This document shows positions 1-10,439 of a stretch of DNA of 64,000 nt, in pieces. This stretch comes from Tenebrio molitor (lineage: Eukaryota > Arthropoda > Insecta > Coleoptera > Tenebrionidae), in NCBI RefSeq assembly GCF_963966145.1, contig NC_091046.1:19592001-19656000 (forward strand). Direction: 5' to 3'. A program made the translations under genes and the position numbers. Below the pieces are notes generated by a model that saw only the letters and a program-made list of their open reading frames with translations, did not search any database and was not told where the DNA came from. The stretch's first letter is position 1, and each line of letters begins with the position of its first letter.

Positions 1-40
1 GTATTTTCATTTTATAACAAGTAACTGAATGAATATTCTA

Positions 41-292
41 CAGGGTGAGCAACAATAACTGTTTCAGCTGGCAATAACAAATTTTACATGAAATTTTCAA
101 GACTGTGAATTGTATCTATTTCGGTTTGTTTAATTGACATTATTGACAGCTGGCATACTTTTCAAATTTAAACGTCTTAGTTTGTGTAATCTTTTATTAA
201 TTAAATGGTTTTCTCGTTGGGACATGACATAAAAGTCACCAAAAGCCACCAGAATTTATTGCCAACTCAATCAGTAATTGTTGCTCACACGG
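41..292. mobile_element. TA-flanked MITE with GTGAGCAACAAT termini
   Basis: The left end CAGGGTGAGCAACAATAACT is mirrored by the right end at about 270-292, and both ends abut a TA dinucleotide (39-40 and 293-294). The subterminal word TGGCAATAA is also inverted between the ends. Size, TA target and lack of coding sequence fit a non-autonomous Tc1/mariner-type MITE. Related ends (GTGATCAACAAT) occur at 1570-1801, 3702 and 34729. Confidence 0.7.
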
Positions 293-435
293 TATAATAT
301 GCCATGGATTTCAACTGTCGGTGTCAGATATCATTGCTGCGTCCTAATTGTTTTGTGACAAGTTTTAATTGAAATAAACAAAAATTGTGCAGATTTCATT
401 GTTTTTGATTCATTTGGTCGTGGAGAAAATACAGT

Positions 436-540
436 CTGTTACTCGGTTAGAATGAAAATTCGATCTACTCGTGGTTCCTCACGCTCGCTAACGCTGGCGC
501 TCCGCTCATAGATCGAATTTTAATTCTAACCTTGTTACAG
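436..540. repeat. 105-bp palindromic element
   Basis: About 31 bp at the left (436-466) is nearly the reverse complement of 510-540; both arms contain GGTTAGAAT and AAATTCGATCT. The centre has the CTCGTGG / GCGAGCGT type of motif that recurs in the window's other small palindromes. No coding content. Confidence 0.6.
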
Positions 541-1163
541 AATATACTATTCTGCAACGTCTAATTAGATTATTGTATAAAATATTATTGATTACTGAAC
601 AAAAGATTTTCTAAAATCCTTTAAAAAAGTATAACATATACTTTGCAATTAAATGTCGATTCCTTACTTTAACAATATTTTTTATTATGGTCCAAAAATA
701 CTTGGCCAATATTTCAAGCATAAAATTTCCTTATGAGATTTACATAAAAAGCACTAGAACTCGGCAGGAATTTTATCGCCGACCCGATATATCACCATAA
801 TATTATATTATACTCATACATGACTAATGAAAAGATGTTTAAAGAAAAGAAATAAACAGTTACCACAGTTAATGGTGATTTACTTTTTTTATCACAATAA
901 ATTATTGTGGTCATTCTGACCGGTCGAATCTATAAGACAAATAATTTGGATAGAAATTTTATGGCTGCGAATTTATTATAGGTATGTAGTTTATAATCCA
1001 AATCAATTATGAAATTGTACAATAAATTACGGGGCACGTCAGAGATGTGCCAATAAAATTGCAGTAAAACTGAACTTTCTAGTTTAGATGGAATTTATGG
1101 TCAGTGAATAATCTTTATTTAGTGCACGTGGTCGATATTTTATCAATTAGTACCAGGTGCGGC

Positions 1164-1176
1164 AGGTCAGAGGTCA
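1164..1176 (+). promoter_or_regulatory. Perfect DR1 nuclear-receptor motif
   Basis: AGGTCA-G-AGGTCA, a direct repeat with one-base spacing, followed by a third partial half-site GGAGGTCG at about 1182. DR1 is the consensus for HNF4 and RXR/USP class receptors. Only the motif is seen; no adjacent promoter or gene is recognised, so function is unproven. Confidence 0.3.
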
Positions 1177-1429
1177 GACCGGAGGTCGTATAACATGTAA
1201 ATTCGGAAAATTACCTTACCGCACCAAGACCAATGACCAGAGACGACGGTCATTTGATAATATTAAAATAAAAAGTTACACCTACGCACAATATGGAGTT
1301 AACCAGTTGAAATAGGCCTTCTAAACATTCATCTATGTACCTGGATACGATTCTTTCTCATGAAGCAATAATAATGTTTCTATTATTTTTTTTACATAGG
1401 TATATACATTCTGTATATAGATACATTCT

Positions 1430-2375
1430 GTATCTAAAAGGTGTGTGTTAATTTTAACATATAGCAGAGCTTGTTGTAATGAATCACTTTAAAAACATTA
1501 TAAGCATAGACTTTTTTTTTCAAAAAGTCATTCAAGGTCAGATGATAGCCAATTTTGCTTTTTCAAATACGTCGTGATCAAAAATGACTGAGTCTCTTGG
1601 CAACAATGAAATTTGGCAAATTTGAAATTTACCATGAAAGGTTCATTTTTGTAATAGCATAAACATAATCGACATAGCCAAAAATATTTTTAACGTCGTC
1701 TCAAGTTAAAAAATCTGGTCAGTGCCAATTATGAGACAAAAAACACCAACACTTTTCAATTGTTTGATTGCCAACAGACTCGGTCATTGTTGATCACGCT
1801 GTAGCTTTGTTTCCGATTTTGAAAGAAATTATTTTTCTAAATCTAACGATATGCCACATGTTACAATGCATTTAACAGTAAACGCAGAAATAAATAAATA
1901 AAATAGCATTATTGGAAATTTTTTCTTCAAAAGAAATCAGGGATACTATGGAAAACTATCCTAAATTTATTACACGTTCTGTCATATAATTTTTTTTTCT
2001 GCTCGTTTTTTCTTTGAAAAATAAAACTGAAAAACAGTGAATTAACAGTCTACTGTTACAAGTCTACTGTTACTGATAATGCTATTTTTTAATTTATTTA
2101 TTTTCGCGGTTACTGTTAAATGCAATCTAACATGCGGCACATGGTTGGATTCAGAAAAATACTTTCCTTCAAAACCGGTATAGAAAAAATATCAAGCTAT
2201 TTGAAAAAACAAAGCTGAGTATCATCTGACCTTGCATGACTTTTTGAAAAAAAATTAGTCTATGTTGTGCTTATAGTATTTTTAAGGTGGGTTATTCCAG
2301 TTTTTCTTTATTTAAATCGAGCCATAAATAACGGACACATGGCTTGCGGCCTTTTTTTAGTACGCACTCTGTATA
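1430..2375. mobile_element. Degenerate long-arm foldback element interrupted by a MITE
   Basis: Arms at about 1490-1913 and 2077-2290 are inverted copies. Shared landmarks include CAAAAAGTCAT, AAGGTCAGATGATA, GCATTTAACAGTAA and AAATAAATAAAT. The left arm is longer only because a 232-bp MITE sits in it at 1570-1801. Outer ends are blurred; possible termini are near TCTGTATCTAAAAGG (about 1430) and GTACGCACTCTGTA (about 2375). Short open frames on the right arm are not gene-like. Confidence 0.6.
1570..1801. mobile_element. TA-flanked MITE nested in the 1430-2375 foldback
   Basis: The ends are inverted: GTGATCAAAAATGACTGAGT at the left, and ACTCGGTCATTGTTGATCAC at the right. TA lies on both sides (1568-1569, 1802-1803). 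The host arm reads TTTCAAA-TA before the insert and TA-GCTT after it. The opposite arm, near 2190-2200, carries the uninterrupted reverse complement (TTTCAAATAGCTT), which confirms the boundaries. Confidence 0.75.
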
Positions 2376-2751
2376 TATTTATTTTTTTCTTGCATATTTC
2401 TATTGAATTCATTCAATTCATTAATAACATTCGGTCAGTCAGACTTTTTAAAGAAAATTCCACAGAATTGGAATATTCTCCACTTACCATTTTATCATCA
2501 CCCTATTTTTCTTCTTTTAAGGAGAATCTACGAAAAGTTTTCAAGTAGTGTAGTGTTTTGCTTCCAGAATAGTAGCCACTTTTCCTACACACGACTTGTG
2601 TGCTTTATTAGAATGTTGAGTCATTTGAACAGAGACACGTTTTGCATATCCTTGCTATTAAAATATCTACACTGAAAAATTAATATTTCTTTCAGTCTCG
2701 AAGAAATATTTTCTCTTATTGTTCGAAAAGCAAGGGTTTAAGAAAAGTACT

Positions 2752-2926
2752 AAGGCGCGGTTGCATAAAGCTTAGTTAACATCGTGGCAGCTAACTACAC
2801 GTCAAATCGAAATCCGTCCATTTGATTGGATGATTCAAATTCAATGTTAAATATCCCCCAATTAGATCGCTTGACAGTATGTTAACTTTAACAACGAATT
2901 GACATCGCTTTATACAACCGGGCCTT
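2752..2926. mobile_element. 175-bp MITE with 20-bp inverted ends
   Basis: AAGGCGCGGTTGCATAAAGC at 2752-2771 pairs with GCTTTATACAACCGGGCCTT at 2907-2926 (two mismatches). Inner GTTAAC words are also inverted. No convincing target duplication and no coding sequence. Confidence 0.6.
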
Positions 2927-3409
2927 GGACTAATAGTGTGGAAAATAAATTTTCAAATTTTCAAATAGAAGGGCAATGTATTTACAATTTTATTCGAAAT
3001 AGTTTCTTCTAATTTCGATCTTTCTGATTATTTTTATAGTTACTAAAAGTTTTCTATACTATTTTGTATATAACGTTGACCATTACTTAAGATCTATCAT
3101 CCACAAGAGTAACGTGATCTTGGGAAAACATTTTTGCCGCCAACATTGTTTTAGTGAAAATTAGAAGCAGTTATCCCACCGTTAAATTTAAATAACCAAA
3201 GACATGATAATTCTCTGACAAAATTGAAAGCTCTAAATAAAATTTCGCATTTTTACAGTTACTTTGGGTCTTTAGGTTTTAAGATATTTATGTAAAACTT
3301 TTGCAGTTTATTTATTCACATTAGGAAAAATATTCATTCGTGCGATCAACAATTTTTTAGATTAAAGAAGGCTTTGAAATTTTGGCCGTATGTCGACAGA
3401 TGTCTGGAA

Positions 3410-3704
3410 ACCATGGAAGTATTTCTAGTTGCATATAACTGTTTCAATTGAAATTTGGAAATTCGTGCCGAAACTCGGCCAAACAGACAACAGCGTTGTA
3501 TGTCCATTCTTCGTTATTGAAAACAGCATTACGAAAGTAAGATGACTTTTTATGTTCTGAAATAAAACCATTCTGGCATTAAAATTTGATTCATAGTGAC
3601 AGTTGTTTGACGTTTATTAGCCGAGTTAGCAAAGATACGAAAAATCTGACACTGTCAAAGTCATAGCCGCCCGTTATCTAAGTAATTGTTGATCACACCG
3701 TACA
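3410..3704. repeat. Dispersed repeat, copy 1 (second copy at 34545-34730)
   Basis: Shares long blocks with 34545-34730, including CAACAGCG, TTATTGAAAACA, GCAAAGATACGAAAAAT, GACACTGTCAAAGTCATAGC and the end AAGTAATTGTTGATCACACC before GTA. The end resembles the right terminus of the MITEs at 41-292 and 1570-1801, so this is probably a diverged MITE whose left end is not clear. Confidence 0.55.
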
Positions 3705-3760
3705 ATTATTAGAAACATACATTTTTAATTTTTATGAATTGGGACTTTTTTTCTTGTAAG

Positions 3761-3993
3761 TATACTTCGTCCAGCGAGAGATTGGGAGATTTTAAATTGT
3801 AGGCTCGTGTCGTAACCCAACACTACAAGATGCACTAGAATACATTAATTAATTAAGGAGCATAATTTCAGGGCAAAAAATGTTACTGCTTGAAGGATAA
3901 ACTCGTATTTCAAATTTTACGTGCGTTAGGTACTATTTCTGCGTAGAATTTAGTGATTTTTACGTTAACTAATCTCTCGCTAGACAAACTATA
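3761..3993. mobile_element. MITE, CCAGCGAGAGATTGG family, copy 1
   Basis: The left end CGTCCAGCGAGAGATT is mirrored at the right by AATCTCTCGCTAGACAAA, flanked by TATA on each side. The interior shares GAGCATAATTTCAGGGCAAA in reverse orientation with 7907-8121 and with 62332-62475. Non-coding. Confidence 0.65.
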
Positions 3994-3999
3994 CAATAC

Positions 4000-6900
4000 T
4001 TACTTCAATTATGATTTTGCAAAAAAGAAAAATAGTTTTGTGCATTTATTTTTACAAAATAAAAATACTGATATTTTGACTGAGATATCAAAGATACAAT
4101 AATTATTATAGAGGTCTAGAGATGTATCGACTTAACATTAGACAATACAAATAATAACTGCATTTATTTTATAGTACGAGTACCTATATCACGCTACGAG
4201 GTTAGTAAGTGTAACAGAATCGAGGAAAGGTTTGGAAAACAAGATAGTCGAGTTTTTCACATTATGATACTCCTATTTTGTTATAAGTACTAAGTAATGT
4301 ATACCTACTATGTATTTTTCGCGCGTTGAAATTTATGTACAAAAAAAACAAAAGAATGTCTATTAGAAACATGCGGTTGGTTATGTAAAGATACTGCTGT
4401 TGTTTCAGTTATTACTTATTAATTACTTGTTGCTAACTACCTACGTGAAGAGACACAACCCTGCAAAAACATATTAAATCAAAACATACAATTTTTTTAT
4501 TGGGACACCATGGCGCTAAATTTAAACTTTGAATTTCACCAAGATTAGCACAACTGTACCTTGTCTAATTAACAATTATTTTTAGTGTTTCCGATGTTTA
4601 GAATTTAATCAATGTTAGAATTTCAGGTAATTTCAAATAAAAATATATGTGAATGTTTAATTGAAGTTGTTTGTTGCATAATATTTTACTGAAGCTTATT
4701 CTATAGCAAGAATCCGTTATATTGTAACAGATCATTAATGAGCTAGTAAGTGTCGGTGAGTCTTTAATGGTAGAATGTGAGGGCAGTTTGCGGTGCGTTC
4801 AAGCACGGCGCTGCAGGTCAGTGAGTTCTCGCGACCTCTGACCTGGGCCGCAGTTCGCAACAATGCACACGTTCCACGCAGATAAAATTGTTTGTGCGAT
4901 ATACTCATGATGTTCTGCTGGTTGTATAAGATGTACACTGTACAACTAGCACCCTCCTCCAAGCATCGAATGAATGTTTATTATACATAGATTGAGAATT
5001 GAGATTACTTCTTTTTAGATATCTTGAATTTTTTTATATCAATTTCAAATTACGGTTTAGGTAAACCCATATAGTTTCGTAGACACAATCCTTGAAAACG
5101 AAAAAATATCGGGTGTGTCAAAAAGAGGACGGACAGGCGTTTTAGTATCATAGCATAGGATAACATAGACCCCGATTTTGTAACAAAAATTGTTCTACAG
5201 ATTTTGAACTGAATTACTGCGTGTTCATGTCTGCGTCAGACCCTTTTTCGATGGTGATTATTAAATACGGACCTATTAGTCATAAATGTTATCAATTGAT
5301 AGAAAACCACATACGGTAGTTGTGGTTTTTGTTTTGACTTTTCTTTTCACTTGGTTTTCACTCTTAATCTTACATTTTTTTGCGGCTGTGTTTGCAGTGT
5401 TTTTCGGTTATTTCATTCAAAACAAGGTTTTGTCACTCTCGATTTTTAAATCGTTTTTGCGAATATTCATGTTTCGATTTATTAGAACTTTCAGAAGCGT
5501 CTCGTTCGGGATGGAATTAAGTTAAATTGGAATTTGTGAATTTCAAATGTTTAACCACATTTTCGGTTTATTCACTTCCTAAAGATCCTGGAGTTTTAAG
5601 ATTGTGACGTATTTCGAATTCACCCTGTATTCTTTTTAAATTTTGAACTAAAATAAATTACGCGCTAAAACTAAACCAAAGAACTAACCCGCACAAAATG
5701 AAACAATTAAAATTACCTACGTATTTATCCAACAGTTTGATTGTTGTGTTACGCGAAGCTCATCAAAACGGTTGCCTAAGTATGGTGATATAAAAATAGA
5801 TTTTTTTTTTTCTAATTTCACAAGCTAACTGTTTGTAAGTACATATGTAATTTTTACCAAAATAGAAACATTTACCTAAGTTTATTTAAGGCCGATATGT
5901 TCAATGACATATTTCGGCAAATTTGCTTAGTTCTTTAAAATAAAAATCAGCTTCAGAAATTTTGCTCAGAATTTATAAAAAAATTACAAATATATGATAG
6001 TCAATTAATATCAAAAAGAAAAAATTAGACCACCGAAGAAATGGTAGTGTATTGTTGGTTGCAATAATATTTTTTATATTGTTAATCTCTTTTTTCAAAC
6101 ATAAATCAGTTCTAAATTAATTTGTATAATTTCATATTTTGTATTCATTGCTATCAAAGGTATTTGATCCATGTAAGGTCGTGTTTGATACAGATGCACT
6201 AATGTGTATTTATAATGTTGCCGGAGTTTGAATTTTATTGCAGTGTCTGGTGGGTCTCGGAACATCGCATAAATCACTTCCTACTTTGCAAAAATTTAAC
6301 CCGACAGTGTTTAACAAATAACAACAATTAATCTTATTCAGATTATGGTTTACATGCAGTTTGGTCGTAGCATGTGCAATCAAACTCTGTAATAATAAAT
6401 GAATGGCCATCAGATCTGTTGTACTGGTGCCAAGACCATATTTCACACCCACGACACACCACCTGGACAGTGACGATAACCTTCGCACGAACTATTAAAG
6501 CTCGGTTATAAGCGATCATATGCAATCTCTCCATCGATATTGTTCAAAAAAAGCACACATACTTTACATCTGTAACTAACAGGTTAACGGTTTAAGCAAT
6601 TTTTTTGTGGACATAGTTTATAACTAGTCTGACGTAGGTAACTGAGATTCTTATTCACCTTTAACATTGCTTTAATGGAACCATCCGAATCTGTGCAATT
6701 AAAGTTTCTATCACTACCAATATCGTTTTCATGTCCCATTGACATGATACTGTCGATCGATTAATAGAAGAATCTCCCACATATTGCTTTATAGATATTC
6801 CGCTAAAATGTTAAACGCCAAGAACAAAATTTATTGATCTTAAAAATAAATACAAAACATATAAAAACGAAAAATAATATTCAAATTGATTCAATAAAAA

Positions 6901-7906
6901 TATACATATGAAATCGTAATGGTTATTTATGAATCAAGGGCATTATGAGGATGTTTATGCCTTCCGAGGGCGATCAGTTTAAAACGTGGAGGGCCGACGG
7001 GCCCGAGACTTTTTAAGTAGTTACAATAATAATTATTATTGACAAAACACTTTGGCCGTTATCACAAAGTAGTTTATGAATTTGGTATCTAGGGAAGTTC
7101 TATAAACTGTAAACAAACAAAAGTAATTTTTGTTTGTTGTACCTATTTAAAATAATAGCAACTCTTAACACTCTAGGGCATTATACTACGCAACATTATG
7201 CCCGCTTTTCGAAGCTCTTAACATCGCATAATACAAAGAGCGATCAAATTAATTTGTCCATGAATCCGAAATCGTATGTGATTATTACTTGAACTCCGCG
7301 CTCCAGTAAACACAGCTTGAAACATAGATTACATCTCGACACATCAATCGCAAAAGACATACGGATTCAAATCCATGATTGACTCGATTATAATTAATAT
7401 GCTTTGATGTTGAGGGGGTTTTCATCAAGGAGTAAACACAGGAGGATTTATGGTGAACTCGTACATCCGTAGGTAGAGTTTCAAGGATGTACGGGGATGT
7501 ATGAGGATGAACGCGAATTATGAAGATTTGTCGGGGATGTACCAGAATTTACCGACGACCTTCATAGGACATATTCGATAGGTACTAATTCTCTCATGTA
7601 ATAAGAATTATCTTAACATACGTTGTTCTTAGTGAAATTGTGCAATAAGTGCAATATACGAGTATAAGTATAGATAAAATTCCATAATTATTTTAACCTT
7701 GTAATAGACCATTTTTAATTTAAACTCCCGTTTCGAGCAAGAGCCTTTAACAAATGGGAAGAAAATACGAAATATCTGGCGGTATGAGGTATGAAGTATG
7801 AAATCATACTTATGATACCAATTTCATTTGCAAAACTAAATTAATTGTAAGCATTCGTTCGCACATTCATACAAGGAACTAAGGCCGTGTTTATCGTGTG
7901 TGTAGG
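4000..7906. other. AT-rich stretch without recognised genes
   Basis: No coding sequence or intact element found. It holds a GC-richer patch at 4735-4890 with the inverted half-sites AGGTCA and TGACCT, a likely MITE end near 5610-5632 (TTCGAATTCACCCTGTA), and a GC-richer patch at 6955-7010. The 79-residue hydrophobic open frame at 5286-5525 has T-rich low-complexity codons and no recognisable domain, so I do not call it. Confidence 0.4.
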
Positions 7907-8121
7907 TATAGTTTGTCCAGCCAGAGATTGGTTGACATAAAAATTACTAAATTCTACGTAGAGAAAGTTGTACTTAGAGCACGTAAAATTTGAAATATCT
8001 TCTTCAAGCAGTAACATTTTTGCCCTGAAATTATGCTCTAATTAATGTACTCTAGTACATTTTGTAGGGTTGGGTCACAAGCCTACAAATTAAAATCTCC
8101 CAATCTCTCACTAGACGAAAT
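7907..8121. mobile_element. MITE, CCAGCGAGAGATTGG family, copy 2
   Basis: Left end GTTTGTCCAGCCAGAGATTG and right end CAATCTCTCACTAGACGAAA are inverted. The order of internal blocks (TTGCCCTGAAATTATGCTCT, then TACATTTTGTAGGGTTGGGT) matches the reverse complement of 3761-3993. Inserted just upstream of a Harbinger-like exon remnant. Confidence 0.6.
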
Positions 8122-8167
8122 TACATATATGTGTTTACAGGTTGTATTTTATTTATAAACACTAAAT

Positions 8168-8278
8168 ATGAATAACGGCGATACCTATAACGAGGATGAT
8201 TTCGACATTCTTGAAATAATAGACATTGGATTCCCTCATCAAATTTACTGGAATATTAAAATGCAAAGTGCCAGCTGA
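8168..8278 (+). pseudogene. Harbinger-type transposase N-terminal remnant
   Basis: A 36-residue open frame starting at the ATG of 8168 includes EDDFDILEIIDIGFPHQIY. This matches the N-terminal signature I associate with HARBI1/PIF-Harbinger nucleases of insects, where an acidic stretch precedes an ILEIIDIGFPRQIY-like motif. It then stops, with no catalytic domain downstream, and a foldback begins 39 bp later. Family assignment rests on motif memory, so a host protein cannot be fully excluded. Confidence 0.4.
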
Positions 8279-8316
8279 ATGGAGAAAGGGATTCATTAAT
8301 AACTATTTTGCATGTA

Positions 8317-9201
8317 CAGTGTGAACATAAAGTTTGGAACAAAATTCATAGTAGCGTTATGTGATGTTTTTTGGAAAATCGCTTGGACAGATCGATTTTA
8401 TTTTGAAAAATGCCATCCTGTGACGTGCAACTTGTTTAAATGACGTCATTGATTTTTGCGCAATGACGTCATTACCAATTTTTTTAAATGACAACCCCCA
8501 CTTTTTTCTTCTCTTTTTGATAGACCCTTCTACTACCTAAACGACGAATGAAAAAAATTGGTACCTTACATAACAATGTTTTTGAGAAAATGGCAATTTT
8601 TATTTCAAAAATTTAAATTAATTTTTGATGTAATATTTTTTTTGTATGGGTTTATTTAAAACAGAATTATTATTATTATTTTAATCGACCAAACAATTTA
8701 GAAGATTTACTGCAGCGAATTCGCTCTAAAATGAAACGAAAAGCCCTGACATTATTGAGCGCAGTGTACAAAGTGTCGGTAAGTGCCAAATGGTTGACAG
8801 GGAATAATTTCAACATTTGCGTTAAACTTTATTGTTAACTTTAGATGGTTGTTTGTATTTGTTTGAGGTCAATTAAAATTTTTACATTAAAAATTAAATT
8901 AATTTTTTAAAATAAAATTTGCCATTTTCTCAAAAAAAAAATGTTATGTAAGTAACCAATTTTTTTCATTCATCGTTTAGGCAGTAGGAAGGTTTATCAG
9001 AAAGAGATGAAAAAAGGGGTGGTTGCCTTTAAAAAAAATTGGTGATGACGTCATTGCGCAAAAAAACAATGACGTCATTTAAACAAGTTGTACATCACAG
9101 GATGGCATTTTTCAAAATAAAATCGACCTGTCCGAGCGATTTTCCGAAAAACATCACATAACGCTACTATGAATTTTGTTCCCAACTTTATGTTCACACT
9201 A
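8317..9201. mobile_element. Long-arm foldback (about 315-bp arms) with paired TGACGTCA octamers
   Basis: Sequence from 8317 reads as the near-perfect reverse complement of sequence up to 9201. Ends are CAGTGTGAACATAAAGTTTG and CAACTTTATGTTCACACT, with TA at the left flank. Arms run to about 8630 and 8890. Each arm carries two TGACGTCA octamers (8441, 8464; 9046, 9070). The roughly 260-bp loop is non-coding. TA target and end sequence suggest a Tc1/mariner-type non-autonomous element. A relative lies at 51391-52305. Confidence 0.8.
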
Positions 9202-9248
9202 TGTCATAAAAACATGAAAAAATAATAAAAATCATATGAACAATAAAA

Positions 9249-9470
9249 ATAATAATAATAAGGCAGAATATAGCCTAAGGGAGTCCGTTTCGGCTCGGGG
9301 ACGCGAGGGTCGCGGGTTCGATTCCGACCCAGGGCGAAAAAAAAAGGCTATATTCTATCTCGTGATTCGGAAGTCACGTTAAGCCATTGGTCGGGGTCTG
9401 TTGAGTTGGTCATCACGCCCCTCATAGATTTGTAAAACCAGTCCTAGACTGTGTAACAACATTTTATAAC
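9249..9470 (+). mobile_element. tRNA-derived SINE
   Basis: A RNA polymerase III-like head contains an A-box-like TAGCCTAAGGGAG and a B box GGTTCGATTCC at about 9317-9327, the latter inside a GGTCG/CGACC stem. A non-tRNA body follows (CACGTTAAGCCATTGGTCGG), then an A-rich tail. Candidate 9-bp target duplications ACAATAAAA occur at 9240-9248 and 9471-9479. The anticodon arm is not a functional tRNA fold, so it is a SINE and not a tRNA gene. Confidence 0.75.
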
Positions 9471-9479
9471 ACAATAAAA

Positions 9480-10435
9480 TAAACTAGGTCTAAATTAATT
9501 ATTCTATTATAAAACTTTTTTTCAATAGTTCCTGTTTTATTTCCGATTCATTTGAAATGCATTTCGTTTCATATTCTGTTCCCTTCTTCATAGTTAATTA
9601 TTTTGTTTAACTGTTTTTAACTACATATTTATGTAACAAAATAAAACCTTAAGTTGGAATAATATTGTAATACTGAAATGATTGCAATGTAGGTACCTAC
9701 TACAAATTCCCAGAGTTTCGGATTTGTTGTCACTAAATCAATTCGAAAAATTGGAACGTAGATCCAGAATTGGTAAATAGATGTACCTATCCCAGGATTA
9801 AACTAGGAGCATCAATTGTAAACTTCACTCAGATCTCTTGTAATCTTGAATTAACATCTAAATAGTAAGATTTTATATTTCAACAAACTAAATCTACTAA
9901 TAGTATTGAATAATCAAACCACTTTTGAAAGGGGAATTAAAACCTTTTAAATGATGTATCACGTAACCTTCCCTGCTACTTGAAATTTCAACGTTGATTA
10001 TGCCCCAACCGCTACCTTTGCAGGTCACGCTTTAATTTTAAGTACGCGTAGAATACTAAATAGTAAAGTCGATACCATCTGGCGCACTGTTTGTTCGATG
10101 TGTTTATCTTGGCTGGTTCAAAAGTAAGTTATGTTCGCACTTTATGTGCGTGTGTTGATAATCACTACCCACAGCCGTGAGTAATGACTCATTACCCCAC
10201 TGGTTGTGACCATATGCAAAATTACATTCAAGTAGCCATGATACGCCGCAATATCTTATGTTACAATTATTTGGCTAAACTATAATTAGTTGGTTTCTCT
10301 GCGTTCTTTAATAAACAAATAATCAAATAATGAAATTTGTACATTATAGAAAAAGTATCGTATTCTGTTAGCGTGTAATGGCTATTACCCAGTACATTAC
10401 CAAGTATGTACTGCTTTATTCGCCCTACGGGCTTT
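9480..10435. other. AT-rich stretch, no recognised feature
   Basis: No open frame with domain similarity, inverted terminal repeat or repeat copy was recognised here. Confidence 0.4.
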
Positions 10436-10439
10436 CAGA

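Noticed and set aside
5286..5525. 79-codon hydrophobic, membrane-like protein
   Set aside because: Phe/Leu/Val content follows from T-rich DNA; there is no motif and no conserved context.
9290..9345. Possible tRNA gene
   Set aside because: It has a good B box but no complete cloverleaf, no acceptor stem closure and a SINE body with flanking duplication; annotated as SINE.
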